Shown here in pieces: positions 26,385-36,250 of a DNA stretch of 64,000 bases. Origin of the DNA: Cytidiella melzeri (Eukaryota; Basidiomycota; Agaricomycetes; Polyporales; Irpicaceae); assembly GCA_022592445.1 (NCBI GenBank), contig JABYQR010000065.1, forward strand, positions 94,599 through 158,598. The letters run 5' to 3'. Made by a program: the position numbers and the translations under genes. A model generated the notes under the pieces. That model searched no databases and was not told the DNA's origin. It saw only the letters and a program-made list of their open reading frames with translations. Positions within the stretch are counted from its first letter, which is position 1. Each line of letters opens with the position of its first letter.

Positions 26385-26934
26385 TGTTAAAACTATATAA
26401 TATAATAATATGATATGATATGTAGTTTCCCACGCCTTATTATAAGGACGCTTTAGGTAGCAGAGTTCCCACAGTCTTAGTATGGGAATCATGCAGCCAT
26501 ATATGGAAACTCTAGTAGTAACCATCACATTAGCTGAGACGTACAGATATGGGTTGTAGTAGTACTATACATATATGTACGCCTGTGTTCTAGTAGCATA
26601 GGAAATGACATGGAAAGCACATATGACTCCAGAGGATGCCTAAAGCATACATCTGAGGACAAGTACTAGCATGAGTCATTTACTCATTATGTACGCCTCT
26701 GGTACAAGTGCTGATCCTAGTCATACAATGAGTCATGCACTCATAGCATGAGTCATGCATGAGTCATGCACTTAGTAATACAGTAGAATAGCTGAAGTAG
26801 ACATGTATAGTAGTCGCTTACATAAGTAGATACAGACATGTATATAAGCAGAGCTGCTGAAGCAGCAAGAATAATAAGACTCATCTTCGAAGCTTAACAG
26901 CCTCTACCCCTCGCACACATATTCCACTTTGTTA
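26385..26934 (+). repeat. Copia-2 5' LTR with Gcn4-type site cluster
   Basis: The 550-bp LTR starts TGTTAAAACT and ends ACTTTGTTA. The palindromic bZIP site ATGAGTCAT occurs four times (26671, 26728, 26748, 26759), about 75-170 bp upstream of a TATA box (TATATAAGC at 26841). This is a typical U3 enhancer plus core promoter layout. Confidence 0.9.
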
Positions 26935-26946
26935 GGTTATGAGCCC
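26935..26946 (+). promoter_or_regulatory. Copia-2 primer binding site (initiator tRNA-Met anticodon loop)
   Basis: GGTTATGAGCCC directly follows the LTR. It is the exact complement of GGGCUCAUAACC, the anticodon stem-loop of eukaryotic initiator tRNA-Met. That implies priming by a half tRNA, as known for Drosophila copia, rather than by the tRNA 3' end. Confidence 0.8.
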
Positions 26947-27727
26947 CGGCTTCTAGCTTAACTACATCCACACTCTCAACGACATCCATCAACCAGTATC
27001 CCCCAAGCTTTCTTATAAGTAAGTTTCTCTACTTTACTTTGTTTGGCCACATAGTAGTAGTAGAGTTGTACTGGTTGACTGCCTCAGCTTCGAATACAAA
27101 ATTCCCAACTGATCTTCTACAGCTAATTCCCTCACCTACTTGCCCCTTGTGTACGCACTCCCAACCCAGCTGAATACTTAAGCCACCCTTGGTGGTTCTC
27201 GACTTTAACAAGTCGTGCATTACGCGGAATCTGCCTAACACGCAGTGTAAAATCCGGTGGTGGAGGAACAAGCTCCCACTTGTACAAGTGGTAGATTGGC
27301 GGAGTAGTACAATAGGAGGGTAGTGTTGAGTGGCACTCTAAGCTTGTGACTTAGAGGCCTAGGACCTTCGTGTTGGCGCACGTCAGTCAGTCCTGGAATT
27401 AGAAATCGCCGCTTTTTGTAGCTGTAGAATTTCTTGAGGCATGTCGTCCACTTTTACTTTTGGTATCACGGAGATTGTGGACTCTCCTATACTTTGTGGT
27501 GTTTCTTACATGCGCCATTATGTTTTCGTTGTATCATACCGACTGGTAGAAGTCGAAGTTGCAAGTGGTCATACTCGTCTTGAATCACTTGTGGAAAACT
27601 TTTACTCACATTCGACTTTTCCATTAGCAATCCCCAGGACTTTCTCAAGGAAAGTGTTGTGGATTGAATACGACGACATAAATCTTATACTTTCGATTCT
27701 TTCTTCCAGACCGTTATATTTTTGAAG
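26947..27727. other. Copia-2 leader, proximal part
   Basis: This is an unusually long leader. A 94-codon ORF (27441-27725) overlaps the run-in to the 470-codon ORF, but I do not recognise it. The remainder shows no coding features. Confidence 0.4.
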
Positions 27728-29140
27728 ATGCCGAACAACTCTCGCCGCACTTCCCGTCGCGTCAATGCCCGCTTCGCTCCCCATTCTCCCAATGATCCCT
27801 ACCGCGTCCATGATTACACTCGGTTTGACCGTATGGGTCACCCCATCGTTATGGAGATAAGGAGTTCAGCAACTCCCATCTCTATCCGTATGAGTCAAAC
27901 CGATGCTCAGGATGCCAGGATCAATGTCAACTACGTTGACAGGGACGGAGTTCGGCACATGGAATCGATGGAGTATAGTCTTCTTGGTCGTCATGGCTGG
28001 GACAGATTTAGGCAGAGTGACAGGCAAAGGCACCTCCGAGAGGTTAATCGCATCATTGATGAAGCCAATCGAGAGGTGGAATTGGATTTATACAGACGAA
28101 GGCCTCGTAATGTCAGCGCGGAAATCAGGGCGCATCAAACCCAAATTTCTTCCAGGGTTAATGCTGCACCTCCTCGCCAATCTGCGTCGCCGTCGCACCC
28201 ACATCCTCATTGTCATCCTACTCCAATGCCACCGCCTTTTGTGAGTGCAGGATTATCGTTTTGGGACATGGTTGCCCAAGCATTAAATAATTTTGCATCT
28301 CCACAGACTTCTTCAACTATGGTCAATCCGCCTACACCGGTCATTCCGGATATCGTTGATGGTATGAACGGTTTAAATATCAGTTCACCAGTTTCTCATG
28401 ATTCTTCAGAACCAGTAGTCCAGGCCGCTTCAGCTGCCGAGCCTACTCCGGTTCCATCCTCCACTACTCAGGAGGAGGGACAGGTTGAAGATGAATGGCC
28501 AACGGTATACGCTCCCCAACCAGTCATTCCCACTTTTTCATTCGACGACTGGGTCCACGTTGATCGTACAGACACTAGGCCGGCTTCGCCCGTCTACGCG
28601 TGTGGTATGGTTTACGGCGTGGATGGACCAAAGGGGGAGGTTTTCAGGCCGGAGCAAGTTTGTTCCATCCTCGCCATGCAACACGTTCAACATCCCAACT
28701 ATATGCCCAATGAGCTGGTCTTACGCTCTAAGGGACTGGTTGATACAATGGTCGTTAGCATGGGCAACAAATGCGAGCACTATTGTGAGATGGTCGAGGA
28801 ACTGGAGGAATTTGCCAAGTCTCAGCGGATCAAGGAGATCACAGCCTGTGCCCGGATCTACCTCAAGCTCAAGAGGGGACAGTGGCCGGACTGTGACAAC
28901 ATCTGGAATACGTACTTTATCTCAGTTGCAGACTTTCACACAGCGATGGAGGTCTTCAATGGTTGCGATCATCTTAGCGATCACCAGCTGGTCTGGCTGA
29001 CACAGAGACATATGGAGAAGAAGGAGGACTGGATGAGTATCTTTCATAGGGAGGAAGAATTTAAAGGCAAAATGAAGGAGGTAAAGATCGAGCCCGCTGT
29101 GCTCGAGCCTTCTTTAGAGCCTGGATCGTCTTCTCTTTGA
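27728..29140 (+). CDS. Unknown intact 470-aa ORF inside the Copia-2 leader
   Basis: The ATG at 27728 opens an uninterrupted frame to TGA 29138-29140. The N-terminal 130 residues are basic and charged (NNSRRTSRRVNARF). A middle region of about 170 residues is Pro/Ser/Thr-rich. The C-terminal 170 residues look folded and mostly helical, rich in Cys and aromatic residues (EVFRPEQVCSILAMQHVQHP, YFISVADFHTAMEVF). I recognise no domain, zinc knuckle, protease or transposase motif. The frame is clean while gag and pol of the same element are broken. It could be a captured host gene, the gag of another element, or a regulatory protein of this Copia lineage. None of these can be chosen from sequence alone. 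Confidence 0.6.
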   Translation: MPNNSRRTSRRVNARFAPHSPNDPYRVHDYTRFDRMGHPIVMEIRSSATPISIRMSQTDAQDARINVNYVDRDGVRHMESMEYSLLGRHGWDRFRQSDRQRHLREVNRIIDEANREVELDLYRRRPRNVSAEIRAHQTQISSRVNAAPPRQSASPSHPHPHCHPTPMPPPFVSAGLSFWDMVAQALNNFASPQTSSTMVNPPTPVIPDIVDGMNGLNISSPVSHDSSEPVVQAASAAEPTPVPSSTTQEEGQVEDEWPTVYAPQPVIPTFSFDDWVHVDRTDTRPASPVYACGMVYGVDGPKGEVFRPEQVCSILAMQHVQHPNYMPNELVLRSKGLVDTMVVSMGNKCEHYCEMVEELEEFAKSQRIKEITACARIYLKLKRGQWPDCDNIWNTYFISVADFHTAMEVFNGCDHLSDHQLVWLTQRHMEKKEDWMSIFHREEEFKGKMKEVKIEPAVLEPSLEPGSSSL

Positions 29141-29399
29141 ACGGACTCTCAAGCAAATCGAACTATACCGCGCAATGTATACTATAAAATATCGCAATGT
29201 GTACCTTTATACTTTTACAAACGGTCATTTTCATTAGCGTAGTCCGTAGTGTACTTGTATATTTTCTCTATCTCTCTCTTGTTCTGCTTCGAGTCACGAC
29301 CATCACGTAGCGCATTCTGACAAAATTTTATGACTTTTCTTTACTTAGTTTGTAACGTTGTACTCTGGCTTCTTTAGCGTGTACGAATTCTGAATTACA

Positions 29400-29920
29400 C
29401 CTCTTTGACTCAGAGAACTTTTGTGACGTCAACAGTGTTGCAAGACCCTGTGAAACACAACCGTGCCCTAACCGCTATAGATATTCGTTTGAAGCAGATT
29501 TAAACGAAGTTTATAGAATTATTGCATTGGTAACACAGGACCGGTATCTTGAACCTTTTGAACATCAGAAAGAACTCATTGGAGGTTACATAGGATCTGT
29601 ACCGCATCTTGACGTACCTGCTTTAGTCACTGCATACTTTCAAACTTAGCAAATCGTCGAGAATCAGAACCACAGAACAACAAACCAGAAGTAGTAATAG
29701 ATCAGGAACCATCAGAGATCATCACAGGCACAACTTACATTGGTGACACATCAAATCAATCTCTAGATAAGAACTCAGATTCCAGAGAAAATACCGAAGT
29801 CGAAGATCTTCTAGAAGAAACTTCTAAACAGACGTCATCACCTGTAATTGCACCTGTAGTACCTCATATCTCTGAAGTGTACATTCTGTACTACAACTTG
29901 ATCCTTGATTGCTTTTGGTT
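29400..29920 (+). pseudogene. Copia-2 pre-gag ORF, frameshifted
   Basis: An open stretch (about 29400-29649) contains CETQPCPNRYRYSFEADLNE and ends at TAG. A second frame, from about 29640, runs through an acidic Ser/Thr-rich region to just before gag. The two join if one base is allowed for near 29645. The motif C-x3-Q-x-CPNR resembles CEQQLCPNR in the Gypsy-1 pre-gag region. Function unknown. Confidence 0.45.
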
Positions 29921-29923
29921 ATA

Positions 29924-30829
29924 ATGGCTGAACCAGGAAAGATTAGCGGTAGTCAAATGATCGTCTTTGACGGTTCAAACTACAAGAAATGGTCCACCGC
30001 TATGATTGGCTTGTTCAGATATTCAAACACTTGGTTAATCGTGAATGGAACCGAAAAGAAACCTACCTTACCTGTAGCAGCTACCAGTTCAGGTTCTGGT
30101 ACGACTACTGCACCTCCTGACACTTCTGATGAGAAGAAGGAACTTAAGGATTGGGAAATTCGGAACCAACGCGCTTTAGCTTATTTCAATATTTACCTTG
30201 ACATTACTTTGCAATCCTATCTTGAAGGAGAGGATTTGGCCTCCGAAGTGTGGAAGAAATTGAAAACAGATTTTGAAAAGACATCAGTCTTAGCAAGCTC
30301 TGTTGCGTTCAGAAACCTACTTAGCTCAACTTTTGATGAGTCTAAGGATATGAACGTACAAATTCAAGGCTTCCGTACTAAGATTGGAGATACCAAAGTT
30401 GCTGGGTTAGACCTTGATGATCAAATTAAAGTTCATATTCTTTTGTGGGCTTTACCAACGTCATATGAAACCGCCATTTCTGCATACATTGGCACTGTTG
30501 CAAAACCCGAAGAAATTAAGTTTGACACGCTCATCCCCAAGATACTTGCGGAAGAGTTACGTCGAAAGGGTTCAAACAGTGAAAATGCGAATCGGATTAC
30601 GCAGACCACGCGTTTACCGAAGGAAAAATGCAAGAAGTGTGGGCTTTCTAACCATACTACGAGTCAGCACTGGGATAAAGGGAAACCTAACCAGAACAAG
30701 TCTCGGGTAATGGAAATAATCAGCAAGGATCTTCTACCAACAACAAGCAGGGTAACAAGGAGAATAAAGGAAAGAAAGGAGGACAACGAAAGAAGTCCAA
30801 AGGCAAAGGCAAAGACAAAGCGACTGTAA
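29924..30829 (+). pseudogene. Copia-2 gag, frameshifted near its end
   Basis: The N-terminal Copia gag domain is clear: FDGSNYKKWSTAMIGLFRY, then DLDDQIKVHILLWALPTSYE. The knuckle CKKCGLSNHTTSQHWD is C-x2-C-x4-H-x4-H, with His in place of the usual last Cys. At about 30704 a G appears to be missing from a G-run. The alternative frame downstream continues as a Lys/Gly/Asn-rich tail that leads straight into the protease. In the original frame gag ends at 30829. Confidence 0.85.
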
Positions 30830-33800
30830 ATAATCTTCAAGTAGATACCAAACCTGTCTTCGAGCACGATAATGAAATCATCAACGTTTCTCTTTATTCC
30901 ACGTGTGAGACTGAAAGCGTTGAATGGCTCATCGACAGTGGTGCTACTAGTCACATTACCAATGAAATTGACGACTTTATCTCGTATCAACCAGCAACGG
31001 TAGCAGGTACATGCTCTGTAGCAGGTAAAGATATGACTGTCAAAATATTGGGAAAAGGAACGGTCGTACTTGACACGATCCTTGTGAAAGATAAAATACA
31101 TCGCACAACTTTGAACAATGTCCTCTATATACCAGATGCGACTACAAGATTCTTTTCTCCTTCTAGAGCACTGCAACAAGGATGCACCAGCAGTGTTACA
31201 TCGAAAGGATGGACAATTTATAATGAAGGAAAAGAGATTATAAATGGTCAACCTGATCATGCCGGACTTTATTGGATTAAAGGACGTCTAGTCAGGAAGA
31301 TAGACTCAATTAATAAAGTTAGTCGTAATGATTATACGTTGTGGCATAATCGACTAGGACACCCAGGGAATAAGATTGTCGAAAATCTTCACAAAGGAAC
31401 AAAGGGATTAAAAGAAAAGATTCCTATTCCATCGACAATTTCTCCTTGTCACGGATGTCAAGTTGGAAAAGGAAAGAGACAACCATTTCCACCATCTATG
31501 TCGAGAGCTACAGAAGTCCTTGAATTAACTCATTCCGATCTCATTGAATATTCTACAACTTCTATTGATGGTTACAAATACGGTATGACTTGTCTTGATG
31601 ATGCTTCTAGTCATGGGATGCTCTATTATCTCAAGCACAAAGATGAAGCGTTCACAAGATTCAAAGAATACAAGTCATGGGCCGAAAACCAAACAGGAAA
31701 GAAGATGAAGAAGTTCAGATGTGATGGTGGAACAGAGTTCATTAATAATGAGTTCAAGGATTATCTGAAGGAACACGGAATAGAATTACAAATGTCTGTA
31801 CCGTATACTCCACAACAAAATGGTAGAGCTGAGCGATGGCAACAGACCATAAAATATAAAGCCAAGCATTGCGTCAGCAAGCTGGGTTATCAAATGGTTT
31901 CTGGAAGCTTACTTGCGAAGCAGCGGTATATTTAAATAACCGTCTACCTAATGTACGATTAAACTGGCAGACACCTATAGAGAGTTTTCTGGGTATAAAA
32001 CCAGATATCTCAATGCTTCGTGTATTTGGATGTCGTGCATACGTCCACGTACCGATCAAGAGTCGTCAGAACAAGTTGTCACCAAAAGCAACTCCTATGA
32101 TATTCGTTGGATATGAACCGGGTGTAAAGGGTTACCGGTTCTGGGATAAACAGCGAATCGTCATTGCTCGCGATGCAGTATTTGACGAGACTCATTTCCC
32201 GTATGTAAAGATATTACTCCTTCCAAACAACCTTTAGTCGGCGATAACAGTGATAATAACACTGTTCCTCCACACGATAATTTTTCACCTTTTGAAGAGA
32301 ATGATGAACAAGGTCACCAAGATTCTGATGATGGAGATGATGATCATCCAGAGCACCAAGCACCTACTCATCCTTCTCGACAACAGCAGCAATTCCCTTC
32401 AGCTCCGGTTCTTGACAAAGAACCACAACCACAAATCAAACGAGGACCTAAGCCTAAACCACCTTTGCCACCACCTATCAACCAGAACAAACGTTCAACT
32501 GCTGGAAAAAATCCTAAACTTTCCATGCGGCCGGTGGATATGCAGAAAGCTTTAGAAAAGCAAGTGGCTAAGGACAAAAAGGAAGAACAAAATGAGCTTC
32601 GTTTGAGAGCTGACTGGAACTCGAGAATACGCGCGAGATCTCCGGTTGCAGGGCCATCCAGATTACGGATACCTTTGCGATCAGGAACGTCATCACGTCA
32701 ACCCTCGAGATCACCTTCCGTTGAACCGGGTCCAGAACATCAAACTCTATCAGGAGGCTTAACTGATGATGATGATTCTGCAGAAATTGATGACGAGACT
32801 CTTAATTCAATTACTGCTTATTCAATCAATGAATATCCACAGACGTGGAAGCAGGCAATGAAAAGAGATGATCGGGATCAATGGTTTGCTGCTGCACAAG
32901 ACGAAATTGATTCTCAAATGAAGAATAAAACTTGGACGCTTGTACGACGACCAGACGCATCACGCAAAATTGTGAAATGCAAATGGGTCTTCACCATAAA
33001 GTCTGATGGTCGATATAAAGCGCGTCTTGTTGCAAAAGGATTCACCCAAGTTGAAGGAATTGATTATCAAGAAACTTTCTCACCAGTCGCACGTTTTGAA
33101 TCCATACGCATGCTACTAGCTATAGCTGCACTCGAAGATTGGGAAATCGAGGCATTGGATGTGAAAACAGCTTTCCTTTACGGCGAACTGGATGAAGAAA
33201 TCTATATGGAACAACCAGAAGGTTTCGTGGAGAAGGGAACGGAGAACCATGTTTGTTTGCTTAAGAAAGCCATTTATGGACTTAAACAAGCTTCACGAAC
33301 ATGGAATATCAAAATTCATAACACTCTGATAGAATTAGGCTTTGACCGGATTCATTCAGATGCTGGTGTTTACGTGTATCGGCAACAAGGGGGGAATTTA
33401 ATTCTCATTCTATATGTTGACGATATATTTCCGATAGGAAATAGTAAACTTGCTATGTCTGCACTTAAGAAAAATCTTATGGATCGCTATGAGATGCGTG
33501 ACTTAGGAGAAGCTAAGCTTATTCTAGGCATGCGTGTGCAGAGAGATCGTAAAGCTAAAACGATTCTACTTGACCAAGAGTCGTATATTCAAGAGGCTTT
33601 AAAACGATTTAATATGGCAAATGCTAATCCTGCTCGGACACCATTACCTTCAGGTGCTGTACTACAGAAGGCAGATTCTGACTACAAAGCAGATTCTGGT
33701 TTACTGAGACAGTATCAAGCGTTGATTGGCACACTTATATATGTTATGATTGGTACTAGACCAGACATTTCATATGCAGTCATACGTCTTTCACAGTACA

Positions 33801-34384
33801 TGTCAAATCCAACTGACCACCATTATAAATCAGCTAAATATATACTGAGATATTTGCTTGGAACGCAGTCCTATGCGATCAAGTATAATGGATCAAGTAA
33901 TGCTGGTATTATTGGTTATTCGGATGCAGACTGGGCTGAGAATAAAGACGACAGACATTCGACAACAGGATATGTATTTCTTTTGGCTGAAGGAGCAATT
34001 TCCTGGACTTCTAAAAAGCAGAAAACCGTTGCTCTATCATCAATGGAATCAGAATACATGGCCTTGTGCGAAACTTCCAAGCAATGTTATTGGTTGCGCA
34101 CCGTGCTCAAAGAATTGGATTTAAAACAGCAAGAGCCTACCATTCTATGCTGTGATAATCATGGTGCTATTTACTTCACCAAGAATCCAAAGATAGAGTC
34201 ACGCTCAAAGCATATTGACATTTGATATCATTATGTTAGAGAGTTTGTCGAAAATAAGAATGCCAAACTATATGCTGTTCCAACTGAAGAACAGATTGCT
34301 GATATCATGACAAAGTCATTGGCATTTCAGAAGCAATCATACTTCAGTGGGAGATTAGGTCTAATTGATCTAAACACTCACTAA
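30700..34384 (+). pseudogene. Copia-2 pol (protease, integrase, RT, RNase H), four lesions
   Basis: The protease motif WLIDSGATSHIT (about 30938) is intact. Integrase has HNRLGHP and CHGCQVGK (HHCC), HSDLIE, FRCDGGTEF and TPQQNGRAE. A G is missing near 31866 and again near 32209. A Pro/acidic linker leads to RT (WKQAMKRDDRDQWFAAAQDE, ALDVKTAFLYGELDE, catalytic YVDD at about 33415) in one clean frame from 32465 to 34225. RNase H has YSDADWAENKDDRHSTTGY, but a TGA at 34223 breaks the HIDI-x-YHYVRE block, where the family has Arg. The frame resumes to TAA 34384. Confidence 0.92.
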
Positions 34385-34403
34385 TGTAACGGTTAAGTGG
34401 GAG

Positions 34404-35678
34404 TGTTAAAACTATATAATATAATATGATATGATATGTAGTTTCCCACGCCTTATTACAAGGACGCTTTAGGTAGCAGAGTTCCCACAGTCTTAGTATG
34501 GGAATTATGCAGCCGTATATGGAAACTCTAGTAGTAACTGTTACGAACGGTCTTCACACCCTATTATTTTCCTTTACTTCTTTGATTACCTTGATAACCA
34601 GTTATCTTCTTTACAATTGCCTGGACGATCCAACTTGTCTTTCCTCCATCATTCCCTGATCCACATCGCCTCCGTTCAACACGGACTATTATGTTACCAG
34701 TTGCCTTCTGATGTCCATTCAAATCTTGGACCTAACTCCGATTGGTTACCATTGCCTTGGTGCAACCCTCGGCCTTTCCATACCTCCGTTACCACTCCAT
34801 CGGGTCCAACCCCGTCTATCCCCTGTTTCGGATCCAACTCCGTCTATCCCCTGTTTCGGGTTCAACCCCTTCTCTATTGATTCCTGCCTCATGTTTCACC
34901 TTTCTATTGTTCCTTGTTTCCGCACCTTGACGGTCTTTTCTCTCATTGGCTTTCCAGAGTAGTGGCTGTTCTCTGCGCATTGTTCCTCCTTTCTGTTTCT
35001 CCGATTTGTTACCACTACCTCGGACTGGTCCAAAAGTAGTTAGGTCAACATGTATAAATAGCCGTTAGACATGGGGCTAGAACCTCAGTCTATCCACTTC
35101 GTATCAATATTCCTTCTATCGAACCATCATCTGTCTGCCACTGTGTTTGACAGCGACCGCGCGGCCTAGACCATCATCAGACCTTGAGTGTAACTACACC
35201 AAGGGGTTTTGACCTGACAACTTGTCCCTTGACGATAGTCGGTCTTAACAGTAACCATCACATTAGCTGAGACGCACAGATATGGGTTGTAGTAATACTA
35301 TACATATATGTACGCCTGTGTTCTAGTAGCATAGGAAATGACATGGAAAGCACGTATGACTCCAGAGGATGCCTAAAGCATACATCTGAGGACAAGTACT
35401 AGCATGAGTCATTTACTCATTATGTACGTCTCTGGTACAAGTGCTGAACCTAGTCATACAATGAGTCATGCATGAGTCATGCACTCATAGCATGAGTCAT
35501 TCATGAGTCATGCACTTAGTAGTACAGTAGAATAGCTGAAGTAGACATGTATAGTAGTCGCTTACATAAGTAGATACAGACATGTATATAAGCAGAGCTG
35601 CTGAAGCAGCAAGAATAATAAGACTCATCTTCGAAGCTTAACAGCCTCTACCCCTCGCACACATATTCCACTTTGTTA
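34404..35678 (+). repeat. Copia-2 3' LTR, split by solo LTR C
   Basis: The LTR follows the purine tract AAGTGGGAG. Without the 712-bp insert and one copy of the 5-bp repeat it is 558 bp, close to the 550-bp 5' LTR. It has five ATGAGTCAT sites (35404, 35461, 35472, 35492, 35503), one more than the 5' LTR. Confidence 0.9.
34539..35250. repeat. Solo LTR C inserted in the Copia-2 3' LTR
   Basis: The 712-bp insert begins TGTTACGAACGG and ends GGTCTTAACA. It is flanked by the 5-bp duplication GTAAC (34534-34538 and 35251-35255), and the 5' LTR shows the empty site. It contains a TATA-like box (GTATAAATAG) near 35051 and short repeats CCCTGTTTCGG. Its first bases resemble the start of the Gypsy-1 LTR (TGTCACGAAC), so a Gypsy origin is likely. 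Confidence 0.92.
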
Positions 35679-35785
35679 CAGACATGTATATATACCGCTC
35701 CTAGAGAGCAGAGAAATAATAAGACACTTACTCCCAGAGTTAGTTGACTCTCCTAGTCATCCCCTACACTCGTAACTTTCAAACA
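35679..35785 (+). repeat. 107-bp tail of a Copia-1-type LTR
   Basis: It matches 17552-17658 over its full 107 bp with about four substitutions and ends in the same CTTTCAAACA. The rest of that LTR is missing here; instead Copia-2 abuts it with GTTA shared at the joint. Confidence 0.88.
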
Positions 35786-36250
35786 CTTATGCTCGGCAAA
35801 ACGTGACAGATAGTTGCAGTACGTCCTCATGTCACGAATATGCCATCGAGCTAGTCCGCTGATCTTCAACTTGTTGCGCATTGAGCGGCCAAAAGTCCTG
35901 CCACAGCATAGGTCTCGTTACTGTGCGTTGTCGGGGCAGCTGCTGAGGTCAAATTCCACCGTCAGACTACTGCACAGCACAAAGGCAGAGTCTGGGGCAA
36001 ACAACTCACCAACAACTATGAATTTGCCAGCATGGACGACGATTATCATTTTTTGCGGCAAGAACAATGCGATGCGCAGTGGGAAGCAGCGACGTTACAG
36101 CATCGGAAGCGCGGTCCGGGCATGAGTGGTGATACATTGTTGTCACGAACCCAACTCACGGGATGACCGCGACGACGCTTGAAATAGCCATTGTCCTAGC
36201 ACCAAGCCGAAAGCTGTACTAGCTAGTATATAGATACAAAACTGTTTGTC
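35786..36250. other. Border region with gene fragment and possible LTR fragment
   Basis: One frame after a possible acceptor (GGGGCAG at about 35940) reads EVKFHRQTTAQHKGRVWGKQ, then MDDDYHFLRQEQCDAQWEAA and HRKRGPGMSGD, up to a TGA near 36168. It looks like coding sequence but has no recognisable start or family. It then meets TGTCACGAACCC at 36141, a Gypsy-LTR-like start. It may be a gene end broken by transposons. Confidence 0.3.

Larger units (their letters stand above)
26385..35678 (+). mobile_element. Copia-2: near full-length Ty1/Copia retrotransposon with extra leader ORF
   Basis: Two LTRs (26385-26934; 34404-35678 including a later insertion) bound the element. A primer site follows at 26935-26946, then a 3-kb leader with an intact 470-codon ORF, gag from 29924, and pol in Copia order: protease, integrase, RT, RNase H. 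The LTRs differ at only a few percent of sites, mostly transitions, so insertion is fairly recent. Coding lesions are three single-base losses (about 30704, 31866, 32209) and one TGA (34223). The flanks CCCTT and CAGAC do not match, so no target duplication is left. Confidence 0.93.

Noticed and set aside
36141..36235. Possible further solo LTR starting TGTCACGAACCC
   Set aside because: Only the start resembles an LTR; no end or target duplication could be found, so it is mentioned only in the border region.
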